12,883 nucleotides of DNA. It comes from Deltaproteobacteria bacterium (GTDB lineage Bacteria; Desulfobacterota_B; Binatia; Binatales; Binataceae). Numbering within the stretch: the stretch's first letter is position 1; the number at the start of each line of letters is the position of its first letter. The stretch lies in NCBI GenBank assembly GCA_021827465.1, contig JAKAVX010000025.1, positions 1-12,883 on the forward strand, given 5' to 3'. Under the pieces are notes generated by a model. That model worked only from the letters and a program-made list of their open reading frames with translations, was not told the origin of the DNA and made no database searches. Positions 1-6,838 of the stretch are shown here, in pieces. The translations under genes and the position numbers were made by a program.

Positions 1-2360
1 GTCTCCACGGCCATCGCCTCGATCCCGACTCCGCCCACGCGCGACGCGGTCCACGTGAAGTAGCTGTCGATCAAATCCTTTTCGAGGCCAATCGCCTCGA
101 AGATCTGTGCGCCGCGGTAACTCTGGATGGTCGAGATGCCCATCTTGGAGGCGACCTTGATCAGGCTCTTGGTAACGGCCTTTACGAAATTGTGGACCGC
201 CTCGTCCGGATCGATATCGCTCAGCCGTCCGTCGCGGATCATTTCGGCGAGCGTTGAGTATGCAAGATAGGGGTTGACCGCGCCTGCGCCGTAGCCAATC
301 AGCAGGCAGAAGTGCATCGCCTCGCGCGGCTCGCCCGACTCGACGACGAGTCCCGCACGGGTGCGGGTGCCCTCGCGCACAAGATGGTGATGTACGCCGG
401 CGCTCGCCAACAGTATCGGAAGCGCGGCATGCTCGGCGTCAATTCCGCGGTCGGAGAGAACAATAATCGTGTAGCCGTTCGCGATCGCTTCGGAAGCCTC
501 GCGGCAGAGCCTGTCGAGCGCCGCCCGCATCCCGGCCGCGCCCTCGTTGACCAGATACAGCGTCGCAAGCGTGATCGCGCGCAGCCCGGGACGGTCAAGG
601 CTCTTTATCGCGACCATCTCCTCGTTGGTCAGAACGGGAGCTTTGAGCCTCAGCTGACGGCAGTGGAGCGGACTTTCCTCGAACAGGTTCTGCTCCGCGC
701 CGATCGTGGTCTCGGCGGAGGTGATCATCTCCTCGCGGATCGGATCAATGGGCGGATTGGTGACCTGCGCGAACAATTGCTTGAAGTAGTTGAACAGCGG
801 CTGTGGACGCTGTGAGAGCACCGCGAGCGGCGTATCATTGCCCATCGAGCCGACCGGCTCCTGCGCATTGACCGCCATCGGCGCAAGGATCACCTTGAGA
901 TCCTCGAGCGAGTAGCCGAGCGTCTGCTGAAGCTTGAGAAGCTCCATCCCCTGGAACTCGTCCACGGGCGCAACCAAGGAAGGTCTAGGAAGCTCTTCGA
1001 GGCCGACCAGGTTTTCGTCGAGCCATTTGCGGTACGGCTGGCGCGCCCCCATCGACGCCTTTATCTCCTCGTCCTGGACGATCCGTCCAAGCGAGGTGTC
1101 GACCAGAAACATCCTGCCCGGCTGGAGGCGGCCTTTGAGTGCGACGTTCTCGGGCGGAATCTCCAGCACGCCCGTCTCCGAAGCCATCACGACCAGCCCG
1201 TCCTTGGTCACCAGGTAGCGCGACGGGCGCAGTCCGTTGCGATCGAGCACGGCGCCTATCCGCACGCCGTCGGTAAACGCTATCGAGGCCGGGCCGTCCC
1301 ACGGCTCCATCATGCAAGAATGGAACTGGTAAAACGCGCGCTTGCCGTCGTCCATCTGGCGATCGTTCTGCCAAGCCTCCGGGATCATCATCATAACCGC
1401 GTGCGGCAGCGAACGGCCGGTACGAACCAGCAGCTCCAGGCAGTTGTCGAACTTGCCCGAGTCGGTCTGGGTGGATTCGACTATGGGCGCGAGCTTGTGG
1501 ATGTCGTCGCCGAACAGCGGCGAGGAGAACATCTTCTCGCGCGCGTGCATCCAGTTCTCATTGCCGCGCAGCGTGTTGATTTCGCCGTTGTGGGCGATAA
1601 AGCGAAAAGGATGCGCGCGGTCCCAGCTCGGGAACGTGTTGGTCGAGAACCGCTGATGGACCATCGCAAGCGCGGTCACGACCTCCGGGTCGAGCAGGTC
1701 CGGGTAAAACTCCGGAATCTGACGCGAAATGAGCTGGCCCTTGTAAACGACCGTCACCGCGGAAAGGCTGCAGAAGTAGAAGAGCTCCGGATCGGTCAGC
1801 TCCAACGTCGCGAGCGCCTCGTGGGTGGCGCGCTTGCGGATGACGTAGAGCTTGCGCTCGAGCACGTCGTGGTTTTCGATATTGCCGCCGCGCCCGATAA
1901 AGGCCTGGCGAATCGCCGGCATCGCGCGCCGCGCGAGTTCGCCGCACGCGCTCTCGACGATAGGGACGTCGCGCCATCCGAGCAGCGTCAACCCTTCCTC
2001 GTGAATCACGCGCTCGACGATTTTCTCGCCCGCCACGCGCTTCATCCCCTCGCGCGGCAGGAACAGGAGGCCGGTTCCGTACTCGCCGCGTCCGGGAAGC
2101 TTGATGCCAAGCTTGGCGGCTTCGCGGCTGAAGAATTCGTGCGGAATCTGGAGCAGCATCCCGGCGCCGTCGCCGGTCGTCGGATCACATCCGCACGCGC
2201 CGCGATGCGTCAGGTTGTTCAGGACCTCGACGCCCTTGAGCACGATATCGTGCGAGCGTACGCCCTTGATGTTGACGACGAAGCCAACACCACAGGCGTC
2301 GCGCTCAAACTCCGGCAGGTAGAGACCTTGTGCCGCGGGGATGCTCCTCTGGTCGTGCAT
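1..2360 (-). CDS. gltB: Glutamate synthase (GOGAT) large subunit, N-terminal part, cut by left window edge
   Basis: GltB converts glutamine plus 2-oxoglutarate to two glutamates, the second step of the GS-GOGAT ammonium assimilation route in the cytoplasm. About 786 codons are visible of a family length near 1,500, with no in-frame stop found in the parts I translated. The start gives [20 protein letters not shown], then DACGVGF, whose Cys23 is the expected N-terminal nucleophile of the class II glutamine amidotransferase domain after removal of a 22-residue propeptide. Further motifs follow in order: [42 protein letters not shown], and in the central domain LSDRG and [15 protein letters not shown] near the edge. 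The FMN and iron-sulfur part lies outside the window. The ATG is two bases after the stop of the Lrp-type regulator, so the two are almost certainly co-transcribed and probably translationally coupled; the ribosome site is weak (AAAGAG). Confidence 0.96.
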   Translation of the reverse strand, partial: MHDQRSIPAAQGLYLPEFERDACGVGFVVNIKGVRSHDIVLKGVEVLNNLTHRGACGCDPTTGDGAGMLLQIPHEFFSREAAKLGIKLPGRGEYGTGLLFLPREGMKRVAGEKIVERVIHEEGLTLLGWRDVPIVESACGELARRAMPAIRQAFIGRGGNIENHDVLERKLYVIRKRATHEALATLELTDPELFYFCSLSAVTVVYKGQLISRQIPEFYPDLLDPEVVTALAMVHQRFSTNTFPSWDRAHPFRFIAHNGEINTLRGNENWMHAREKMFSSPLFGDDIHKLAPIVESTQTDSGKFDNCLELLVRTGRSLPHAVMMMIPEAWQNDRQMDDGKRAFYQFHSCMMEPWDGPASIAFTDGVRIGAVLDRNGLRPSRYLVTKDGLVVMASETGVLEIPPENVALKGRLQPGRMFLVDTSLGRIVQDEEIKASMGARQPYRKWLDENLVGLEELPRPSLVAPVDEFQGMELLKLQQTLGYSLEDLKVILAPMAVNAQEPVGSMGNDTPLAVLSQRPQPLFNYFKQLFAQVTNPPIDPIREEMITSAETTIGAEQNLFEESPLHCRQLRLKAPVLTNEEMVAIKSLDRPGLRAITLATLYLVNEGAAGMRAALDRLCREASEAIANGYTIIVLSDRGIDAEHAALPILLASAGVHHHLVREGTRTRAGLVVESGEPREAMHFCLLIGYGAGAVNPYLAYSTLAEMIRDGRLSDIDPDEAVHNFVKAVTKSLIKVASKMGISTIQSYRGAQIFEAIGLEKDLIDSYFTWTASRVGGVGIEAMAVE

Positions 2361-2362
2361 GG

Positions 2363-2920
2363 TCACACTCTTTTGCTGATGTCGGCAGGGACGGCCTTGA
2401 CCGTGCGATGGCGGCGTCCGTTGCCGGGCGATTCGGGATAAGCAGCGGCCGGCACCGCAATTGACGAGCGCTCGGTATGCGTCGACAACACCACCATGGT
2501 TTCGGTTCGAGACACTCCCTCGATCGAACGGATGGCGCTTATCAAGCGCTCAAGCGACGAAGTGTTGTCCGTCTTCACTTTGAGGAGCACGGTGTGCTGA
2601 CCGGTGACGTGATGACATTCGAGCACGTCGTCGAGCGCGTCGATTGTTTCTTCGAATAGTCCGATAGTCCTGGGATGAGTAATCGAGACGCCGATAAACG
2701 CGGTGACATCCTTACCCAGACGACGGGCGTCTATCGAAGCGTGATAACCGGTGATAATGCCGCTGTCTTCGAGCTTTTTAACGCGCTCGATCACCGAAGG
2801 AGAAGAAAGACCGACCTGTTCGCCGAGCTTGACCAAAGGAATCCGGCCCTGCTCTTGAAGGAGGCTCAAAATCTGGAGATCGATTGAATCCAGCTCGAGC
2901 GCTTCAGTTCCTAATTTCAT
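2363..2920 (-). CDS. Lrp/AsnC-family (feast/famine) transcriptional regulator
   Basis: A 185-residue DNA-binding regulator of amino acid metabolism. The N-terminal AsnC-type helix-turn-helix spans about residues 9-60 ([20 protein letters not shown], then [20 protein letters not shown] and GIITGYHA). The C-terminal RAM effector-binding domain spans about 72-150 and includes the turn [15 protein letters not shown]. Family members usually end near residue 155-160. This one carries an extra tail of about 25-30 residues that is rich in Pro, Ser and basic residues and ends two bases before gltB. An AGAGG ribosome site lies 8 bases before the ATG. Because it is first in an operon with gltB, it probably controls its own transcription and that of gltB in response to an amino acid, as Lrp does for gltBD in E. 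coli. The ligand cannot be read from sequence. Confidence 0.94.
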   Translation of the reverse strand: MKLGTEALELDSIDLQILSLLQEQGRIPLVKLGEQVGLSSPSVIERVKKLEDSGIITGYHASIDARRLGKDVTAFIGVSITHPRTIGLFEETIDALDDVLECHHVTGQHTVLLKVKTDNTSSLERLISAIRSIEGVSRTETMVVLSTHTERSSIAVPAAAYPESPGNGRRHRTVKAVPADISKRV

Positions 2921-2946
2921 AAGGCGAACCTCTGAGTGGTCCGTCG

Positions 2947-2975
2947 AAGATATTCTGACAATCCCGCATAGTCAA
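2947..2975 (-). promoter_or_regulatory. Sigma70-type promoter for the lrp-like/gltB operon
   Basis: On the minus strand there is TTGACT (2975-2970), a 17-base spacer, and TATCTT (2952-2947). The -35 box matches the consensus in 5 of 6 positions and the -10 box in 4 of 6, at ideal spacing. Transcription would start near 2940, giving a leader of about 20 bases that contains the AGAGG ribosome site of the regulator gene. It lies in an AT-rich stretch, unlike the surrounding coding DNA. Confidence 0.55.
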
Positions 2976-2995
2976 GGAAATGTTAGGGCGTTTCC
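2976..2995. promoter_or_regulatory. Candidate operator abutting the -35 box
   Basis: GGAAA (2976-2980) and TTTCC (2991-2995) form an inverted repeat with a 10-base centre, immediately upstream of the -35 hexamer at 2970-2975. A dimeric regulator here could contact RNA polymerase or block it. The neighbouring Lrp-type protein is the obvious candidate, but the half-sites are short and no consensus is known for this protein. Confidence 0.3.
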
Positions 2996-3100
2996 TTTTC
3001 GCGACGAATTAACAACGGCCAGCCACCAGCAAACCTAATTTTTGAAGCAAGTTTAACTTCTGATGGTTACGCACGGAGCGCGGAAAATTCGACGCCCTAA
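2983..3100. repeat. Widely spaced inverted repeat upstream of the lrp-like/gltB operon
   Basis: TTAGGGCG at 2983-2990 and its exact reverse complement CGCCCTAA at 3093-3100 are about 100 bases apart in the promoter region. A spacing of roughly ten helical turns would suit DNA wrapping by an oligomeric Lrp-family regulator, but eight exact bases could also be chance. No consensus for this protein is known. Confidence 0.35.
3049..3059. promoter_or_regulatory. AT-rich palindrome, possible Lrp-type site
   Basis: AAGTTTAACTT is a perfect 11-base palindrome around a central T. It lies about 75 bases upstream of the -35 box of the lrp-like/gltB promoter. AT-centred palindromes are typical of Lrp/AsnC binding sites. 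It is a candidate only, since such a short palindrome in AT-rich DNA can arise by chance. Confidence 0.28.
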
Positions 3101-3233
3101 TATAAAACATCATTTTGTTAAGACACGCCTAATCCTGACGCCGGCGATTACAAAGCCTCGCGCACCGCTAGCGCAACCGACACGAAAGCCCAGCCATCCG
3201 CCATAAGCGGACGCCGGGTCTGTCGTGAGCCGC

Positions 3234-3253
3234 AAAGCCCGCCCTCATCGGGC
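3234..3253 (-). terminator. Weak terminator-like hairpin after the crotonase gene
   Basis: On the minus strand, GCCCG (3253-3249) pairs with CGGGC (3241-3237) across a 7-base loop, followed by TTT. It lies about 20 bases past the crotonase stop codon. The short stem and short T run make it a poor intrinsic terminator; Rho-dependent ending is equally possible. Confidence 0.3.
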
Positions 3254-3273
3254 CGGGTCTATCGAAATCCGAA

Positions 3274-4080
3274 CTACTCGCCCTTGAACTCGGGCGCGCG
3301 CTTTTCGACGAAGGACTTCGCGCCTTCCAGGTGATCCTTCGAGGTCAGCATCAGATGCTGCCCGTGACGCTGATAGTCGAAGAAGTAAGGGAGGTTCAGG
3401 TTGAGCCCGATTCGAAGCGCTTCCTTGGCCAAACGCTGCGCCAAGGGAGCCTGCTGTGCGAGCTTTCCAGCCAGCGCCATCGTGGCTTCGCCGAGTTGCG
3501 CGTGAGGCACCACTCGGTTGACCATCCCGATTCGCTCGGCGGTGGCCGCGTCGATTATGTCGCCGGTCAGAATCAGCTCATAGGCACGCGCCAAGCCGAC
3601 CAGTCGCGGCAGGACCAGCAGGCCGCCCGCTTCGGGAATCAGTCCGCGCCGGATGAACAGCTCGCCGAAGCGCGCCTGGTCCGAGCAGACCCGCATATCG
3701 CACATCAGCGCGATATCGCATCCGTAGCCCACCGCGGCGCCATTGACAGCCGCGATGGTCGGCTTGGGATAGGTAATAAGAAAGTCGAGCGCGACCGGCT
3801 GATGGGTGCGCCACTCCTCGACTTCGGTGCGCTTGGCCGGCCGCGCGTCGCGGAATTCGGGGTTGAGGAAGATCTCCTTTACGTCGTCGCCGGCGCAGAA
3901 GCCGCGTCCCGCGCCGGTTATCACCACGACGCGCACGGAGTCGTCGTGCTCGGCATCACGGAGCGCCTCGGCCATCTCGTTGTAGCTTTTAATCGTGCAC
4001 GCGTTCATCGCTTGCGGACGATTGATGGTGACGGTCGCGACCGCGTCTTTCTTTTCGTACAGGATATCGCTGTAGGCCAT
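3274..4080 (-). CDS. Crotonase-fold enoyl-CoA isomerase/hydratase family protein
   Basis: A 268-residue cytoplasmic protein of the enoyl-CoA hydratase/isomerase superfamily, of normal length. Family features in order are INRPQAMNA (19-27), the first oxyanion-hole segment GFCAGDDV (60-67), the second AAVNGAAVGYGCDIALMCD (110-128), GLIPEAGG (146-153), and the C-terminal AKSFVEKRAPEFKG. The two glutamates of classical hydratases are not kept: GGGCE is GYGCD here (Asp122), and the QPE glutamate position is Phe142. Instead Glu150 in IPEAGG sits where delta3-delta2-enoyl-CoA isomerases (yeast Eci1 type) carry their single catalytic glutamate. An isomerase or other non-hydratase reaction is therefore more likely. 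GGGGAG lies 10 bases before the ATG. It stands as a single gene between two nitrogen-related units, with no other beta-oxidation gene beside it. The substrate is unknown. Confidence 0.92.
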   Translation of the reverse strand: MAYSDILYEKKDAVATVTINRPQAMNACTIKSYNEMAEALRDAEHDDSVRVVVITGAGRGFCAGDDVKEIFLNPEFRDARPAKRTEVEEWRTHQPVALDFLITYPKPTIAAVNGAAVGYGCDIALMCDMRVCSDQARFGELFIRRGLIPEAGGLLVLPRLVGLARAYELILTGDIIDAATAERIGMVNRVVPHAQLGEATMALAGKLAQQAPLAQRLAKEALRIGLNLNLPYFFDYQRHGQHLMLTSKDHLEGAKSFVEKRAPEFKGE

Positions 4081-4131
4081 CGCAGTTTGACTCCCCGCGC
4101 GCGCTGCGCGCTATTCGCGCCTGGATTTTCA

Positions 4132-4161
4132 GGTATCGCAAAGAGTTAAAAGATGCGTCAA
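4132..4161 (-). promoter_or_regulatory. Possible promoter of the crotonase gene
   Basis: On the minus strand, TTGACG (4161-4156, 5 of 6 to the -35 consensus) is followed after 18 bases by GATACC (4137-4132), preceded by a TG at the extended -10 position. The -10 match is poor, so this is a weak call. It would give a leader of about 45 bases. Confidence 0.25.
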
Positions 4162-4176
4162 GCGCAAACCGCCGGG

Positions 4177-4192
4177 AAAACGCGGGCGTTTT
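4177..4192 (-). terminator. Weak symmetric hairpin downstream of amtB
   Basis: AAAACG (4177-4182) and CGTTTT (4187-4192) pair across a CGGG loop. The A-rich and T-rich flanks are part of the stem, so it reads similarly from both strands. It lies about 50 bases past the amtB stop and upstream of the crotonase start. Only two GC pairs close the loop, so termination would be inefficient. Confidence 0.25.
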
Positions 4193-4238
4193 GGTCCTTG
4201 CTCTCCGTTATGGCCCGTATCGGCCCGGAACTCGCGCG

Positions 4239-5684
4239 CTAGACCTTGGGATAGGCGTCGCTGCCCATCTCGAGCGCGTCAAGGCCGGTCCATTCGACCT
4301 CGGGGATGACGCGGTTTCCGACCGTGCGCTCCACGATCAGGAAAAACAGCATCGCAAGCCCGAACACCACGACGAAGTTGACGGTAACCCCGATAAGCTG
4401 CGCCAGGAATTGGCCCACGTCGCCATAGAGAAGCCCGCGCACCGGGCCTGCGACTCCGTTCCATCCGGCGCCGTAGCTCCCGTCGGCGAAAATACCAAGC
4501 GCGAGAGCGCCCCAAAGCCCGCACGCCCCGTGCACCGCGATCGCTCCGACGGGATCGTCGATGCGCAGGTGCCGTTCGAGAACCAACACCACCGAGATCA
4601 CGATCGCTCCCGCGACAAGGCCGATCAGCACCGCGGCCGCGGGCGTCACGAACGCACACGGCGCCGTGATCGCGACCAAGCCGCCGAGCAGTCCGTTGCA
4701 CGCCATCGAAACGTCCGGCTTGTTGAAGCCGAACCACAAGTAAAGAAGCGCGGTGAGCGCGCCGACTGCGGAGGCGAGGATCGTATTGGCCGCGATTACG
4801 CCGATCTGGGGGTCCGAGGCGGCCAGCGTGGAACCCGTGTTGAAGCCGAACCATCCGAAGGCCAGGACCAACGTGCCCATCATCGCCATCGGCAGGTTAT
4901 GCCCGGGAATTGCGCCGATCGCGCCGTCGCGCCGGAACTTTCCGATCCGCGGCCCGAGCACGATTGCTCCGGCGAGAGCGGTCACGCCGCCGGTCATGTG
5001 CACCACGGACGAGCCGGCGAAATCGACCACTCCATGCCCAAGTCCCGCCACCACTCCCAGTTGCGAAAGCCATCCCCCGCCCCATACCCAGTTGCCGTAG
5101 AGCGGGTAGAGAAACATCGACATGAACAGCCCGTAAATGAAGAACGCGGAGAACTTCCATCGCTCCGCCATCGCGCCGGTCGGGATGGTTGCGGCGGTGT
5201 CCATGAACATCACCGCGAACACGAACATCGCAAGGCTCGCCGGGTCGTGGCTGACGCTCAGCAGCGCGAACTTGCTGGCGCCGATAAGGCCCATCGGATG
5301 GCCACCGATGTTGAGCGAGAGTTCGTGATGGCCGATGCCGGAGGCGCCCAGCGAGGGCCATCTGCTCACTCCGCCCATCATCAGGCCATATCCGGTGAGC
5401 CAGAAGCCGACCACACCGATCGGGTAGATGATGAAGTTCATCGCCATCGTGTTGACCGCGTTCTTGGCGCGCGTAAACCCGGTTTCGAGCATCGCGAATC
5501 CGAGCTGCATGAACATCACCAGGAAGCCGCCGATCAGCACCCAGGCGAGGTTGAGCGACTGGTCGAAGCGCGGCGCGGATACCACCGCGGCGTTGCGCGC
5601 GTATGCGATCGCCGGCGCGGCAGCGACAAGGACGAGTGCCGCGAGCGCAAGTGAAAGAACCCGACAAGCACGCCCGGGGCGCAT
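4239..5684 (-). CDS. amtB: Ammonium transporter AmtB
   Basis: A 481-residue inner-membrane ammonium channel of the Amt/MEP/Rh family, which works as a trimer. A signal-like hydrophobic N-terminus (residues 9-28, ending APAIAYA) precedes about 11 membrane helices. Pore features are visible: YGNWVWGGGW (196-205), the signature DFAGSSVVHMTGG (221-233) with Asp221 and the first conserduct His229, FGWFGFNTGS (276-285), and the second pore histidine His385 in AIAVHGACGLWG. The C-terminal tail keeps the GLDALEMGSDAY pattern of the regulatory tail, but the usual EHGE is EMGS. The start is fixed by GGAGGT six bases upstream and by a one-base TGATG overlap with the kinase stop; the frame stays open upstream, but that stretch is antisense-free shadow inside the kinase gene. 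No glnK lies next to it. Confidence 0.96.
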   Translation of the reverse strand: MRPGRACRVLSLALAALVLVAAAPAIAYARNAAVVSAPRFDQSLNLAWVLIGGFLVMFMQLGFAMLETGFTRAKNAVNTMAMNFIIYPIGVVGFWLTGYGLMMGGVSRWPSLGASGIGHHELSLNIGGHPMGLIGASKFALLSVSHDPASLAMFVFAVMFMDTAATIPTGAMAERWKFSAFFIYGLFMSMFLYPLYGNWVWGGGWLSQLGVVAGLGHGVVDFAGSSVVHMTGGVTALAGAIVLGPRIGKFRRDGAIGAIPGHNLPMAMMGTLVLAFGWFGFNTGSTLAASDPQIGVIAANTILASAVGALTALLYLWFGFNKPDVSMACNGLLGGLVAITAPCAFVTPAAAVLIGLVAGAIVISVVLVLERHLRIDDPVGAIAVHGACGLWGALALGIFADGSYGAGWNGVAGPVRGLLYGDVGQFLAQLIGVTVNFVVVFGLAMLFFLIVERTVGNRVIPEVEWTGLDALEMGSDAYPKV

Positions 5685-6700
5685 CACTTCACCTCCCCTC
5701 GATACGACTTTCGCGGCTGGGATGGCTTGACCGGATAACGATTCGCAAGCCAGATGAGAAAGGCAAAAATCGCAATCAACGACAGAAAAAACGCCCCAAA
5801 CGCGAGCCTGCCGCGGATACGCTGCCATCTGAGGCTGCGCGGATGAAGCACGCGCGCGCGTCCCTCGATCTTGACGCGCGAAGGGTCGCGCAGGTCCTCG
5901 AGCATCGCGGCCGCGCTCGGATAACGGTTTCGCGGCACCCGCTCGATTGCGTGCAGGATTATCTCCTCGAGATGGGGATCGATATCGGGACGAAACGCGC
6001 TCGGCGGCTGCGGATCCTCGCCGGTCTTCGCCCGCATCATCGTGTACACGTTCGATCCCGAGTACGGGAGCGCCCCGGTGAGCATCTCGAACATGATCAC
6101 GCCAAGCGAGTAGATATCGGTGCGCAAGTCGCCGCGCCGTCCGCTGACCTGCTCGGGCGCCATGTAGTCGGGCGTGCCGATAGTCGAGGACAGACCCGAC
6201 CAGGTAAGCCGGCGCGCGGATTCGTCGAGGGCGATACCGAAGTCCATGATCTTGACCTGGCCCTCGGCGGTCACGAGCACGTTCTCGGGCTTGATATCGC
6301 GATGCACAACGCCCTGGCTGTGCATGTAAACCAGCGCCTCGCAAATCTGGCGCGTGAGATCGAGCGCCTTTTCCGTGGGAAGCGGGCGATGGTCGCGCAG
6401 GAGGGTGCGCAACGAAATGCCGTCCACGTACTCCATCGCAATATACATGCGGCTTTTGCGTTCGGGCGTGAGCACCTTGATGATGTTCGGATGATCGAGG
6501 CGCCGGCCGACTTCCTCCTCGCGCTGGAAGCGCGCGTAAAAGACGACGTCGCTTTCGAACTGAAGGTAGGGAACCTTGATCGCGACCGTGCCGCCGCTCG
6601 TGCGATCTACGGCCTTGAAAATCGAGGCCATTCCGCTGCGCGCGATCAGTTCGGTAAGCTCGTACTGATCGAGGTGTTCGCCGACGCTGACCTCGTGCAT
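5684..6700 (-). CDS. Membrane-anchored bacterial Ser/Thr protein kinase (Hanks type)
   Basis: A 338-residue kinase. The domain spans about residues 13-275: VAIK with Lys42, HRDIKPEN (133-140) with catalytic Asp135, DFG (153-155), GTPDYMAPEQ (176-185), and DIYSLGVIMFEMLTG (195-209). One membrane helix (about 299-319) follows a basic RWQRIRGR stretch, leaving an outside tail of only about 18 basic residues and no PASTA or other sensor domain. The glycine-rich loop reads IARSGMAS, so the first two glycines of GxGxxG are Ala and Ser. The other catalytic residues are intact, so activity is likely. The ATG has no clear ribosome site. It lies between the PP2C phosphatase gene upstream and amtB downstream (one-base overlap), suggesting AmtB or a nitrogen regulator as target. 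That target is inferred. Confidence 0.94.
   Translation of the reverse strand: MHEVSVGEHLDQYELTELIARSGMASIFKAVDRTSGGTVAIKVPYLQFESDVVFYARFQREEEVGRRLDHPNIIKVLTPERKSRMYIAMEYVDGISLRTLLRDHRPLPTEKALDLTRQICEALVYMHSQGVVHRDIKPENVLVTAEGQVKIMDFGIALDESARRLTWSGLSSTIGTPDYMAPEQVSGRRGDLRTDIYSLGVIMFEMLTGALPYSGSNVYTMMRAKTGEDPQPPSAFRPDIDPHLEEIILHAIERVPRNRYPSAAAMLEDLRDPSRVKIEGRARVLHPRSLRWQRIRGRLAFGAFFLSLIAIFAFLIWLANRYPVKPSQPRKSYRGEVK
5691..5696 (-). promoter_or_regulatory. Ribosome binding site that fixes the amtB start
   Basis: GGAGGT on the minus strand lies six bases before the amtB ATG (5684-5682) and inside the last codons of the kinase gene. With the TGATG overlap this predicts translational coupling of kinase and transporter. 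It rejects much longer in-frame starts that would run through the kinase gene. Confidence 0.8.
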
Positions 6701-6748
6701 TTGGTTGATGCTCGCGTTCGCGAAATTATCATCCGCCGTGAACTGCGA

Positions 6749-6802
6749 TCAATCGAGGTTGGGCCACGTCGTCGCCCGATGCGCCCCGAAAGGCAGGTTC
6801 AT
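6749..6802 (-). CDS. Possible 17-residue upstream ORF in the phosphatase-kinase gap
   Basis: MNLPFGAHRATTWPNLD is preceded by GAGGGGG about 5 bases before its ATG, a better ribosome site than that of the kinase itself. Its TGA stop is in frame with the kinase ATG 16 codons further on, with no other stop between. It could be a leader peptide feeding re-initiation at the kinase, or the original kinase N-terminus interrupted by a single stop. The extra segment has no recognisable domain. This is based on position and ribosome site alone. Confidence 0.35.
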   Translation of the reverse strand: MNLPFGAHRATTWPNLD

Positions 6803-6838
6803 GCGGTCCCCCTCGCGAAGGTCAAAGGAAACCATCCG

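Larger units (their letters stand above)
2921..3273. other. Gene-free region between the regulator and crotonase genes
   Basis: I see no credible gene here. Positions 2940-3130 are distinctly AT-rich and hold the promoter and candidate operators for the lrp-like/gltB operon. The remainder, 3131-3273, is GC-rich. It holds a hairpin TCCGC-CATAA-GCGGA (3197-3211), a weak terminator-like hairpin (3234-3253), and a 13-base direct repeat with one mismatch (3213-3225 and 3252-3264, GCCGGGTCT then G/A then TCG). These probably mark the 3' end of the crotonase transcript. Confidence 0.7.

Noticed and set aside
1320..2441. Plus-strand frame (373 codons) opposite gltB and the end of the regulator gene
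   Set aside because: It is a shadow of gltB, whose motifs are continuous across the same bases on the other strand.
2500..2525. GGTTCGAGAC string resembling a tRNA T-loop
   Set aside because: It lies inside the regulator coding sequence, with no acceptor, D or anticodon stems around it.
4191..5654. Long plus-strand frame (487 codons) opposite amtB
   Set aside because: It is antisense to a well-supported amtB gene; the product is His/Arg/Glu-rich with no domain. High GC at third positions opens such frames.
5685..6344. 220-codon N-terminal extension of amtB
   Set aside because: It runs out of frame through the kinase gene and is Arg-rich. The GGAGGT-preceded ATG at 5684 starts with a normal signal-like helix.
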